Assembly (NCBI GenBank): GCA_027492415.1
Contig: JAPUEV010000240.1
Span: 1-10,348 of the forward strand
Direction of reading: 5' to 3'
DNA: 10,348 nt
From: Ignavibacteria bacterium
GTDB taxonomy: Bacteria > Bacteroidota > Ignavibacteria > Tepidaquicellales > OLB5
Part shown: positions 1 to 7,273 of the stretch, piece after piece
Numbering within the stretch: position 1 is the first letter of the stretch
How the letters are laid out: each line of letters begins with the position of its first letter
The notes under the pieces: model-generated
The model's database searches: none
Told to the model about the DNA's origin: nothing
The model's input: the letters and a program-made list of their open reading frames with translations, nothing else
Position numbers and translations under genes: made by a program

Positions 1-16
1 TAATTTTATTAATTCT

Positions 17-361
17 CTAACTATTTTTCAAAAAGTCACCGTCTATAATAAGAAGCTTAACGCCATTTGCAGAAACAGAACGATGGGAACTAAGTTCATC
101 AGAGACTATGTATGTTTCACCTTTTGAGAGCTTAATTTTTTCACCTGAGCTTAGTTCACTGATAAATTCCCCCTCTAAACAATGAACAATGTGTCCTTTT
201 TGACACCAATGATCCGCTAAATATCCGTTTGAATATTCTACTAACCGTATTCTGATTCCCTCAATTTGTATTGACTGCCAAAGTGCTGTTCCTGTTTCTC
301 CTTTATATTCAACTTTTTCAATTGAAGTCCAGTCTATTGTTTGAAATGGTATATTGCTCAT
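17..361 (-). CDS. DHCW-motif cupin-fold protein
   Basis: A 114-residue single-domain protein that I recognise as the small DHCW-motif cupin family. The key stretch is D50-H51-W52-C53, followed by G56-H57 and L62-E63-G64-E65, which corresponds to cupin motif 1 with potential metal ligands H51, C53 and H57. G81 and H93 fit cupin motif 2. There is no signal peptide or membrane segment, so it should be cytoplasmic. The biochemical role of this family is not established; metal binding is inferred from the cupin motifs. The length is complete for the family and the frame is intact, ending in TAG. No Shine-Dalgarno sequence precedes the ATG. The gene lies 20 bases downstream of the lipoprotein-like remnant and points away from the DUF4175 gene, so it may be transcribed from the -7 box at 533-540. 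Confidence 0.9.
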   Translation of the reverse strand: MSNIPFQTIDWTSIEKVEYKGETGTALWQSIQIEGIRIRLVEYSNGYLADHWCQKGHIVHCLEGEFISELSSGEKIKLSKGETYIVSDELSSHRSVSANGVKLLIIDGDFLKNS

Positions 362-381
362 TTTGTTTATTCTGTTAAATG

Positions 382-529
382 TTAATGATTTCGTGCTGCA
401 ATTAAAACTTTCCCGTTGCTGGCAACGACTGCTTTAACAGTGCTATCACCAACAACTACTATATTTTCACCGCAACTTATAATAAATATCACAATTATAG
501 GTAAGAATATATGGAATGAAATATTTCAT
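382..529 (-). pseudogene. Remnant of a very small lipoprotein gene (one frameshift)
   Basis: Read on the minus strand from the ATG at 529-527, the frame begins MKYFIPYIL and then loses sense. A shift of one base near 500-505 continues it as PIIVIFIISCGENIVVVGD, and it runs on to a TAA at 384-382. The joined product would be about 48 residues: a short hydrophobic leader, a lipobox-like I-I-S-C with the cysteine at 474-472, and a tail of 30 residues from that Cys rich in Val, Gly, Asn and Ser (GDSTVKAVVASNGKVLIAAR). The tail resembles valine-rich beta-repeat proteins that usually have many more such units. This could be a decayed gene, a sequencing error in a real small lipoprotein, or chance in a leader region. 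The lipoprotein-like pattern is what I see; gene decay is inference. Confidence 0.35.
516..529. promoter_or_regulatory. 14-bp perfect palindrome, possible operator
   Basis: ATGAAATATTTCAT reads identically on both strands. It starts three bases after the end of the minus-strand TATATTTG box (540-533), so it covers the expected transcription start of the leftward transcript. That position suits a dimeric repressor site. No regulator gene is in the window, and AT-rich palindromes do arise by chance, so the operator role is inference. Confidence 0.35.
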
Positions 530-532
530 GGG

Positions 533-540
533 CAAATATA
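533..540 (-). promoter_or_regulatory. Bacteroidetes-type -7 box for the cupin transcript
   Basis: On the minus strand the sequence is TATATTTG, a perfect match to the TAnnTTTG consensus used by the primary sigma factor of Bacteroidota. I do not see a matching TTG -33 element at 17-23 bases upstream, so only half of the promoter is supported. Transcription would start close to 529 and proceed through the lipoprotein-like remnant into the cupin gene, giving a leader of about 165 bases. Confidence 0.45.
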
Positions 541-694
541 ATGATATCAATTTATAATTATTGCCTGAAAATATTCTGTTTTTGAGCCTCATAATTTATC
601 TTGCATTTTGGGAACAATATTAGCATAATTAGGCTTAAATAGGTAAAGAAACCATCAATAAACCGCAAATTACAAGCCCTCTAAACATAATATT

Positions 695-3600
695 ATGAGC
701 AGTTTAGAGCTTACATACCGAAGCTTTTTAACAAGGATATCTGATGTCGGTAAAAAGGATGCCCTGTTCACGGCGTTACGCCATACAATATTAATGCTAT
801 TGGTATTCACATGTTTGGCGTTTGTGTTTGTAAGCCTCGAAGCAATTTTTGAGCTGTCCACTACCCTTCGCAAAGTAATTTTCTTTGGATTCATTTCTTC
901 TTTTGCCGCAACTGCTGTAATGGTTTTAATTAGCCTGTTCAATTCATACTCAAAGCTCTCACAAAGCGAGAACATCAAGCGCTATGCCCGGAAGATAGGC
1001 GGCTCATACCCCGAAATAAAAGATAACCTGCTCAACGCAATTCAGCTATATGATTACACAATAAAAAATGATCACATTTTTTCAAATGATCTTGCCTCGG
1101 AAACTATAAGCCAGGTAAACGAAAAGGCAAAACCTCTCGATTTTAAAAGTATAATAACTTTCAAAAAAAACACTTCCCTGCTGATATTTTTCGTTTCAGC
1201 ATTCAGCATTTTCACAATTTTAATGTTCGCTTTCCCGAATACTTTCCTTGCTGCAGCCAACAGGATAGTTAATTATAATTTTACCTTTATTGATAACTCG
1301 CTTGGCATAGCCTTTGATGTTAAACCCGGCAATGTTGAGCTTTCCAAAGGTGAAGATCTTGATGTAACAGCTTTAATAAAATTCTATGACCCTAATTACA
1401 CCACTGATGAAATTACTATCCATACAAAAGAAGTCACTAATGACGGGATCGAAATTTCAGAAAATGACGAAAAGGTAAAAGCTGCAGGCACCAATGAGTT
1501 TAAAGCCACTATTAAGAATATCAATTCACAAACAGTTTACTGGTTTGAATACCGCGGAGTAAGAAGCAGCTCATACACCGTTTCCATTACAAACAAACCT
1601 GTTATTAAGAGTGTTAAAATAACCGTCTACCCGCCTGCATATACCAGGCTGCCATCAAGAGTAATTGAAGGAAGCGAAATTACTACAATTGCCGGAAGCA
1701 CTGTGTATGTAGAGCTCGAAGCATCAGATGACCTGACACGTTCAATGATACAGTTTGCGGGGGCTACAGCCCCGGCAGGAATGGAAATTACCGGCAAATC
1801 AGCACGCGGTTCATTTGTGGCCTCATCAAACGGAACGTTTACTGTAAATGTAATTAAGGATTTTAACGGCAAAGAGCTCTCAGCGGTAAATCCGAAACAA
1901 TATACTGTAAGGGTATTCCCTGACCAGTTCCCTAACGTATCAATTATTGAACCTGATAACAGCGATGTAAATGTTCAGGGTAAGCGTGAGCTTCTTGTTC
2001 GTACCCGTGTAACAGATGATTTTGGCTTCACAAAAATGAGGCTTGGCTACAAAACCGTGAGCTCCAAATACGGACCCACGGATAAAGATTACCGGTTTGC
2101 TGAAATTCCCATAAAGAACACAGATGCTACCGGGCTTGAAGTGCCGTATATGTGGAATTTATCATCCCTGAACCTGGGCTCAGAAGATGTTGTAGAATAT
2201 TTTGTGGAAATTTATGATAACGATGGATTCAGCGGTCCCAAATTAACCAGAAGCGAAACAAAGAGGCTTATTTATCCTTCGATCGAATCATTAATGAAGA
2301 AAACCGAAAAGACCAAGGATGAGGTTGAAAGCTCACTGAAATCAGCGTTTGATGATGCAATGGAATTAAAGCAGGAGCTTGATGAGCTGAAGGAAAAGAT
2401 GGAAAAGAATCCCGAGGAAATGGGGCTCAACGACCCAAAGAAGAACCAGGAAATGCAGCAGAAGATGGAAAATATCCAGAATAACCTTAACAATACCCAG
2501 CAGAAGATGGAAGACCTGATGAAAGAGCTTCAGCAGAACAGCCAGCTTTCCAAGGAAACTCTGGATAAATATATGGAGCTGCAGAAGATGTTCCAGAAGA
2601 TAGATTCACAGGAGCTCCGCGATGCCTTAAAGAAGCTTCAGGAAGCTATGAAGAATATGAACAAAGACCAGCTTAAGGAAGCAATGAAGAACTTCAAGTT
2701 TGACGACGAGAATTTTAAGAAGTCCCTTGAAACGACCCTGGAGCTGCTGACCAAGATAATGAACGAGCAGAAGCTGGGCGAGATGACCCAGAAGATGGAT
2801 GACATGACAAAGAAACAGGATGCGCTTAAGGAAGAGACTAAGAATACCGATAAGAACGATAAGAACAGCATGAATGACCAGTCAAAGAAGCAGGAAAATA
2901 TCAAGCAGGATATGCAGGATTTCCAGAAGCAGATGAAAGAGCTTGGCGAAAGCATGAAGAAGAACGGCGACCAGAAGATGAGCAAAGAAATGCAGAAAAT
3001 GCTTGAGGAAATTATGAAGAAAATGCTTGAGCAGAAAATGCAGAATAACCAGCAAAGCCTGCAGCAGGGCAACAAAGAGCAGTCACAGAAGAACGAAGAA
3101 GAGCTTTCAAAAGATATGAATGATATGAACCAGCAGATGCAGGATATGCTGCAGAATATGATGGAGCAGGAAAACCAGCAGCTGATGAAGAAAATGCAGG
3201 AGTACCTTGATAAGCTGAAGGAAATGTCAAAGCGCCAGGGCGAGCTTATGCAGCAGTCAGAAGAGCTTGATAAAGATAGCGATGCAAAGGAGTTCCAGGA
3301 AAATAAACAGCAGCAGGATAAGCTGCAGAATGATCTATCAAACCTGACAGAAGAAATGATGAGCATGGCCGAGCAAATGGGTATGAGCCCGATGATGAGC
3401 AAAAACCTGGGTGATGCTTTCAATGAAATGCAGAAAGCATCTGACCGGTTAAGCAAAAAAGACGGCAAGAACGCGAACAAGTCACAGGGCAACGCAAAGG
3501 AATCGCTTGATAAAGCCGCGGAAAAAATGCAGCAGATGTGCCAGAATGGTAAGCCCGGCAATGGGAAAAAACCCGGAATGGGTCTGCAGCAGTTATTACA

Positions 3601-4147
3601 GCAATTGCAGCAGATGATATCAAAACAGCAGCAGCTTAACCAGCAGATGCAGGGTATGAACCCCAACGGCAATGAAGGAAAGCTTTCTCAGGAACAGATG
3701 GCGCAGATGCAGAAGCTTGCAACCGAACAGCAGCAGATAAAAGACGGTGTGAACCAGCTTAATGAAGAGTTTAAAAAGCAGCAGGAATCTGAAGGCAAGA
3801 AGCTATTGGGTAACCTTGACCAGGTGCAAAAAGATATGCAGGAAATTATCAAAGACCTGCAGGAAAATAACGTTACCCCTGAAACTAAAAAAAGGCAGGA
3901 AAAAATTCTTTCAAGGATGCTTGATTTCCAGCTATCAACCCGTGAAAAAGATTTTGAGCAGAAGCGTGAATCAAGGCCGGGCAAGAACTTTGACAGAACT
4001 TCACCATCTGAAATAGTTATATCAAGGCCAAATATCATTAACGGTATCAACCAGGATGCGCTTGAGATCCAGAAAGAAAACTACACAGAAGATTACGAAG
4101 TACTTATCAAGAAATATCTGGAAAAAATAAAATCAATAAATCGTTAA
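695..4147 (+). CDS. DUF4175 family membrane protein with long coiled coil
   Basis: A protein of 1150 residues. Three hydrophobic segments lie near residues 31-50, 61-82 and 161-181. A beta-rich region follows (about 200-530) with signatures I associate with DUF4175: YPPAYTRLP around 312-319, the DDFGF motif at 441-445, and YDNDGFSGPK starting near 507. Residues from about 530 to 1080 are an almost unbroken Gln/Lys/Glu/Met/Asn-rich coiled coil. The end (about 1090-1150) is again ordinary sequence with a conserved-looking block around LDFQLSTREKDFEQKR. With three membrane crossings and none later, the last 970 or so residues should all lie on one side, probably the periplasm. Family function is unknown; an envelope-spanning structural or scaffold role is inference. 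The ATG at 695 is the first before the hydrophobic part, without a Shine-Dalgarno sequence. No strong terminator follows the TAA. Confidence 0.88.
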   Translation: MSSLELTYRSFLTRISDVGKKDALFTALRHTILMLLVFTCLAFVFVSLEAIFELSTTLRKVIFFGFISSFAATAVMVLISLFNSYSKLSQSENIKRYARKIGGSYPEIKDNLLNAIQLYDYTIKNDHIFSNDLASETISQVNEKAKPLDFKSIITFKKNTSLLIFFVSAFSIFTILMFAFPNTFLAAANRIVNYNFTFIDNSLGIAFDVKPGNVELSKGEDLDVTALIKFYDPNYTTDEITIHTKEVTNDGIEISENDEKVKAAGTNEFKATIKNINSQTVYWFEYRGVRSSSYTVSITNKPVIKSVKITVYPPAYTRLPSRVIEGSEITTIAGSTVYVELEASDDLTRSMIQFAGATAPAGMEITGKSARGSFVASSNGTFTVNVIKDFNGKELSAVNPKQYTVRVFPDQFPNVSIIEPDNSDVNVQGKRELLVRTRVTDDFGFTKMRLGYKTVSSKYGPTDKDYRFAEIPIKNTDATGLEVPYMWNLSSLNLGSEDVVEYFVEIYDNDGFSGPKLTRSETKRLIYPSIESLMKKTEKTKDEVESSLKSAFDDAMELKQELDELKEKMEKNPEEMGLNDPKKNQEMQQKMENIQNNLNNTQQKMEDLMKELQQNSQLSKETLDKYMELQKMFQKIDSQELRDALKKLQEAMKNMNKDQLKEAMKNFKFDDENFKKSLETTLELLTKIMNEQKLGEMTQKMDDMTKKQDALKEETKNTDKNDKNSMNDQSKKQENIKQDMQDFQKQMKELGESMKKNGDQKMSKEMQKMLEEIMKKMLEQKMQNNQQSLQQGNKEQSQKNEEELSKDMNDMNQQMQDMLQNMMEQENQQLMKKMQEYLDKLKEMSKRQGELMQQSEELDKDSDAKEFQENKQQQDKLQNDLSNLTEEMMSMAEQMGMSPMMSKNLGDAFNEMQKASDRLSKKDGKNANKSQGNAKESLDKAAEKMQQMCQNGKPGNGKKPGMGLQQLLQQLQQMISKQQQLNQQMQGMNPNGNEGKLSQEQMAQMQKLATEQQQIKDGVNQLNEEFKKQQESEGKKLLGNLDQVQKDMQEIIKDLQENNVTPETKKRQEKILSRMLDFQLSTREKDFEQKRESRPGKNFDRTSPSEIVISRPNIINGINQDALEIQKENYTEDYEVLIKKYLEKIKSINR

Positions 4148-4281
4148 GATTTTAACAAATACGTGGTATTCACCTGTTTACAGTATATTTTTTCATCAAA
4201 AACCCTGATTTCAGCTAATTTTTGCATATTTCACAACTAATTCTTAACAATTTCCTCACGGTTAATTAATCTCAAAATGCT

Positions 4282-4289
4282 TATATTTG
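4282..4289 (+). promoter_or_regulatory. Bacteroidetes-type -7 box before the jelly-roll cargo gene
   Basis: TATATTTG matches TAnnTTTG perfectly. The region 17-23 bases upstream offers only a weak GTTAAT rather than TTG. Start of transcription would be near 4294, leaving a leader of about 40 bases that contains the AAAGGAG ribosome binding site. This fits a short, efficiently translated mRNA. Confidence 0.5.
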
Positions 4290-4320
4290 TATATTCAAAA
4301 AAACATATATCTTATAATTT

Positions 4321-4327
4321 AAAGGAG
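4321..4327 (+). promoter_or_regulatory. Strong Shine-Dalgarno sequence
   Basis: AAAGGAG ends eight bases before the ATG at 4336, an ideal spacing. It is the only clear Shine-Dalgarno site before any of the six genes here, and it fixes the start codon of the T9SS cargo protein. Confidence 0.75.
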
Positions 4328-4335
4328 ATGAATTT

Positions 4336-5373
4336 ATGAGAAGTCTATTACTTCTTTTTATGGCATTACTTTCACTTGCAATCGTTGAAAGAGCATCAAG
4401 CCAGATCTTAATGACAGAGGATTTTAACTACACCGCAGGTGACTCATTGGGTGCTCATGGATGGGTATCATTCAGCGGCGGTAATACAAACGTACTTAAT
4501 GTAGCAACACCCGGCTTAATATTTTCAGGATACCCGCAGTCAAATATCGGTAATTCAGCACTGGTACAGCGTACCGGCCAGGATGCTTACAAACAGTTTG
4601 CTGGTGTAGGTGATTCAACAGGAAATGTTTATGTATCATTTATGCTAAGAGTTGATTCCACAGCTGCTGCTGGCGATTATTTCTTTGCACTGCTTCCTGA
4701 TAACTCAACCAGCAACTACACAGGCAGGTTTTATGCTAAAGATACAACAGGCGGTTTCAGGTTAGGTATTGCAAAGGCAACAAGTCCTTTAGTTTATGCT
4801 AACCCTATATATACTTATGGAACGACATACGTTGTAATAATAAAATATACATTTGTTGACGGTACCAATAATGATGAAGTAAGCCTGTTTGTTTATTCAG
4901 GCGCAATCCCGGGATCAGAGCCTGCTCCGCTGGTAGGTCCTGTAACACAGGCTATTGGTGATGCAAGTAATATCAGAAGAGTAGCTTTAAGACAGGGTTC
5001 TGCCGCAAATGCGCCTGTTGTGCTTATTGATGGTATCCGTGTATTCAAAACATGGGGTAACTTAGTTGGTATTACACCTATTACCCAGGTTGCTGAAAAC
5101 TTCTCATTATCACAGAACTATCCGAACCCGTTCAATCCTTCAACAAAGATAAACTTCTCTGTTCCTGAAAGAAGCTTTGTAACACTTAAAGTTTATGATA
5201 TGCTTGGCAAAGAAGTTATGGAGCTTGTTAACAGCGATTACTCAACCGGAACATATTCAGTTGATATGAACGCTAAAGGTTTAAGCTCAGGCATGTATGT
5301 TTACAGCATTGAAGCAAGAACAGAATCAGGAAATATTTTTAAAGATACAAAGAAACTTACACTTGTAAAATAA
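4336..5373 (+). CDS. Secreted jelly-roll-like protein with T9SS type A sorting domain
   Basis: 345 residues. Residues 1-22 form a signal peptide (MRS, a Leu-rich core, then RASS before Q23). Residues about 25-245 form a beta-rich domain starting EDFNYTAGDSLGAHGW and ending with LIDGIRVFKTW (D232). This layout resembles concanavalin/LamG-like jelly-roll domains common in Ignavibacteria secreted proteins. Residues 257-345 are a type A T9SS C-terminal domain: LSQNYPNPFNPST (N261 to T270), then KVYDMLGKEV, SSGMYVYSI and a final KKLTLVK. The protein would cross the inner membrane by Sec and the outer membrane by T9SS, where the domain is removed and the protein released or anchored. No catalytic residues could be recognised; carbohydrate binding or a surface structural role is possible. 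It is flanked by its own -7 box and terminator, so it is probably a single-gene transcript. Confidence 0.87.
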   Translation: MRSLLLLFMALLSLAIVERASSQILMTEDFNYTAGDSLGAHGWVSFSGGNTNVLNVATPGLIFSGYPQSNIGNSALVQRTGQDAYKQFAGVGDSTGNVYVSFMLRVDSTAAAGDYFFALLPDNSTSNYTGRFYAKDTTGGFRLGIAKATSPLVYANPIYTYGTTYVVIIKYTFVDGTNNDEVSLFVYSGAIPGSEPAPLVGPVTQAIGDASNIRRVALRQGSAANAPVVLIDGIRVFKTWGNLVGITPITQVAENFSLSQNYPNPFNPSTKINFSVPERSFVTLKVYDMLGKEVMELVNSDYSTGTYSVDMNAKGLSSGMYVYSIEARTESGNIFKDTKKLTLVK

Positions 5374-5394
5374 TTTTACAAAATTTAGTAGTTT

Positions 5395-5423
5395 AAAAAG
5401 GGAGCTTATGGCTCCCTTTTTTT
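5395..5423 (+). terminator. Intrinsic terminator after the jelly-roll cargo gene
   Basis: A perfect 11-bp stem, AAAAAGGGAGC (5395-5405) with GCTCCCTTTTT (5411-5421), closes a five-base loop TTATG and runs into a T tract to 5423. It begins 22 bases after the TAA at 5371-5373. With A runs before and T runs after, it could also work on the opposite strand. Confidence 0.9.
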
Positions 5424-5449
5424 ATTGGCAGTATACAGTATTAAATTGC

Positions 5450-5471
5450 ATTTATATTAAATTTATATTAA
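5450..5471. repeat. Perfect 11-bp tandem direct repeat
   Basis: ATTTATATTAA occurs twice head to tail (5450-5460 and 5461-5471), about 50 bases before the propeller gene start. A TTG at 5446-5448 lies just upstream, which would place a -33 element there with a poor -7 candidate (TAAAATG, 5469-5475) overlapping the second copy. It may be a protein-binding site in the promoter or simple AT-rich slippage. Confidence 0.4.
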
Positions 5472-5519
5472 AATGTATTCATAAATTTAATAATTTCTAA
5501 TAAAATTACAGCTAAAATT

Positions 5520-7178
5520 ATGAACAAAATTATTTTACTGTTTGTAATTTCATCCATCTTTTTCACAATACAGCAATATTCACAGCAGATAAACAGCTCA
5601 CTGCCCCACACAGAAAAACAATTTGATTACAGTAACGGAACTGTTAATACAAGAATTGTAACTGTAAATGAGCCTGATGGTAATTACTATTCGCCTATAG
5701 TAAACCCGCAGCAGAATTTACTTAATAATTCAGCAGTCAGGTGGGCATTTACTGACCCAATAGCAATTGGCGATGTTTGCCAAACCAGCTCAAACGGTAT
5801 GTATCAGTCAATTGGCTGGGACCTGAATTCAAAGAGAGTCTCAATTTACGATAATAATTCAAATATTCCTTTGTGGGAGTATCCTGCACATGCTAATTCT
5901 AATATCAATTATACCGCAGTATCCGATACCGGTGGCTATATAGTAGCAGGTACATATCATAATATTTTAATTTTTAACCGCTCATCAAATACACCTGTTT
6001 TTAATTTTAACCTTGAAACCCAGCTGCCTGATACGGGCATTGCAGGTCCTGTTGATATTACAAGAGACGGCGGATTTATAGTGGCATGTGCATCCAGGAA
6101 CGATTCAAGCTGGATCTTCGGGTTCAACAGGAATTCGACTAACTGGGTTTGGAGATACAGGGTTGGGCAGACTGTAACAGGCGGGGCCGGCATTCAGGGT
6201 ATGGAAATGTCAGGAAATGACTCACTTGTTATTGTTAACACATACCTTGGATTTTACGTGTTCAATACATTTACAGGCCAGCTCATTTATTCAGGCAGTG
6301 TAAATCCAAGCTCATCAAGCGGAACACAATTCCCCCAGGCAATCAGCGGAAACGGGAATTATATTGCGACAATAAATTACAGCGGTATTATGAGAGTTTA
6401 CCAGTGGAATGGTTCAACATATAACTTCGTTTGGCAGCATGCCGATGGCGGCAGTACATGGATGAGCGCTGTTGATATAAGCTATGACGGCACCAAAATT
6501 GCCTGCGGTACACTTAATTTCCTGGGAGGCAGTAACTATGACGGAAAAGTTAAATTATTCAATTCGTCAAGCTCAACTCCATTATGGACATATTCCGGCT
6601 GCGGCGATGAAGTTACATGTGTATCATTTTCAAAAGATGGCAAAATACTTGCAGCATCAACATGGGGAGATCTGAACAATGTAAATAATGATCTGTTAGT
6701 ATTCAAAACAAGTATACCTGCAGCAGTTCCTATATTCGGGGTTAATACTCCCGGTTCATTTTTCTGGTGTAATGTTTCAGCAAACGGCAGCACAGTTGTA
6801 ACCAGCGGCAAAAAGATTCATGCCAGGGGTTTCGGCAATGGCGGTGAGATATATAATATATTCATTGATACTGCCGATTCACCGCTTTCAGCAGGAATAA
6901 ACACAAGTATACCCGCAGAATTCATACTGCATCAAAACTATCCCAACCCGTTTAACCCGTCAACAGCAATAGAATACGATATTGCAAAAGATGGTTATGT
7001 TAACCTGGTAATTTATGATGCTTTGGGAAGAACAGTAAATACACTTGTTGATAAATTTCAGAAAAGCGGAAAATACTCAGTTACTTTAAATGCAGCCGAA
7101 ATGACAAGCGGAGTATATTTTTACAGGATAAATGCCGGTGAATTTACAGATACAAAAAAACTAGTTTTGATTAAATAA
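5520..7178 (+). CDS. Secreted beta-propeller protein with T9SS type A sorting domain
   Basis: 552 residues. Residues 1-21 are a signal peptide (MNKIILLF with a hydrophobic core, then QQYS). The central region carries a recurring S-x-D/N-G-x-x-I/V-A-x-G/S pattern near residues 90, 135, 181, 231, 276, 321, 371 and 420, spaced 45-50 apart, often followed by a V-x-L/I-F-N strand and a W-x-Y/H motif (WEY at 119-121, WRY at 211-213, WTY at 356-358). That is the signature of a WD40/PQQ-like beta propeller of seven or eight blades. Residues 467-552 are a type A T9SS sorting domain (N473 to T482 NYPNPFNPST; VIYDALGRTV; final KKLVLIK). It should be exported by Sec and T9SS. No enzyme active site is visible, so ligand or protein binding on the surface is the likeliest job. 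No Shine-Dalgarno precedes the ATG. A strong terminator lies between it and each neighbouring gene. Confidence 0.87.
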   Translation: MNKIILLFVISSIFFTIQQYSQQINSSLPHTEKQFDYSNGTVNTRIVTVNEPDGNYYSPIVNPQQNLLNNSAVRWAFTDPIAIGDVCQTSSNGMYQSIGWDLNSKRVSIYDNNSNIPLWEYPAHANSNINYTAVSDTGGYIVAGTYHNILIFNRSSNTPVFNFNLETQLPDTGIAGPVDITRDGGFIVACASRNDSSWIFGFNRNSTNWVWRYRVGQTVTGGAGIQGMEMSGNDSLVIVNTYLGFYVFNTFTGQLIYSGSVNPSSSSGTQFPQAISGNGNYIATINYSGIMRVYQWNGSTYNFVWQHADGGSTWMSAVDISYDGTKIACGTLNFLGGSNYDGKVKLFNSSSSTPLWTYSGCGDEVTCVSFSKDGKILAASTWGDLNNVNNDLLVFKTSIPAAVPIFGVNTPGSFFWCNVSANGSTVVTSGKKIHARGFGNGGEIYNIFIDTADSPLSAGINTSIPAEFILHQNYPNPFNPSTAIEYDIAKDGYVNLVIYDALGRTVNTLVDKFQKSGKYSVTLNAAEMTSGVYFYRINAGEFTDTKKLVLIK

Positions 7179-7199
7179 TTAATTTAAGTTTTAGATCGT

Positions 7200-7228
7200 A
7201 AAGGAGGTTTTTCGAAACCTCCTTTTTT
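7200..7228 (+). terminator. Intrinsic terminator after the propeller gene
   Basis: An 11-bp perfect stem, AAAGGAGGTTT (7200-7210) with AAACCTCCTTT (7215-7225), encloses a TTCG tetraloop and continues into T residues up to 7228. UUCG tetraloops are unusually stable. It lies 21 bases after the TAA. Confidence 0.9.
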
Positions 7229-7273
7229 ATTGATCTTAAGCAAAGCCTTCTTAGGAATTATTATCTTATTAAA

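Larger units (their letters stand above)
362..694. other. Divergent intergenic region between the cupin and DUF4175 genes
   Basis: These 333 bases separate two diverging intact genes. The half nearest the cupin gene holds the small lipoprotein-like remnant, a 14-bp palindrome and a minus-strand -7 box. The half nearest the DUF4175 gene (541-694) is AT-rich. I find no perfect TAnnTTTG box for the rightward gene there; the closest is a weak TATCTTG at 597-603. No tRNA-like fold, riboswitch core or long repeat was apparent. Confidence 0.6.

Noticed and set aside
414..427. Short inverted repeat CGTTGC-TG-GCAACG
   Set aside because: Six-bp arms with a two-base loop lie inside the remnant reading frame; no T tract follows, so it is not a terminator and is likely chance.
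2638..3672. Long minus-strand open frame of 344 codons, rich in Ser, Cys, Phe and Ile
   Set aside because: It is exactly antisense to the Gln/Lys/Glu/Met-rich coiled coil of the DUF4175 gene. Codons such as cag, aag, gaa and atg read backwards give no stops, so the open frame is a by-product of composition. Its product looks like no protein family.
3688..4050. Minus-strand frame of 120 codons opposite the end of the DUF4175 gene
   Set aside because: Same compositional shadow effect; Ser/Phe/Cys-rich nonsense sequence with no start signal, opposite a well-supported gene.
4174..4194. Possible terminator after the DUF4175 gene (CTGT-TT-ACAG then a T-rich run)
   Set aside because: A four-bp stem with a two-base loop is too weak for an intrinsic terminator.
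7201..7208. AAGGAGGT looks like a perfect Shine-Dalgarno sequence
   Set aside because: It is the left arm of a terminator hairpin and no start codon with an open frame follows at suitable spacing.
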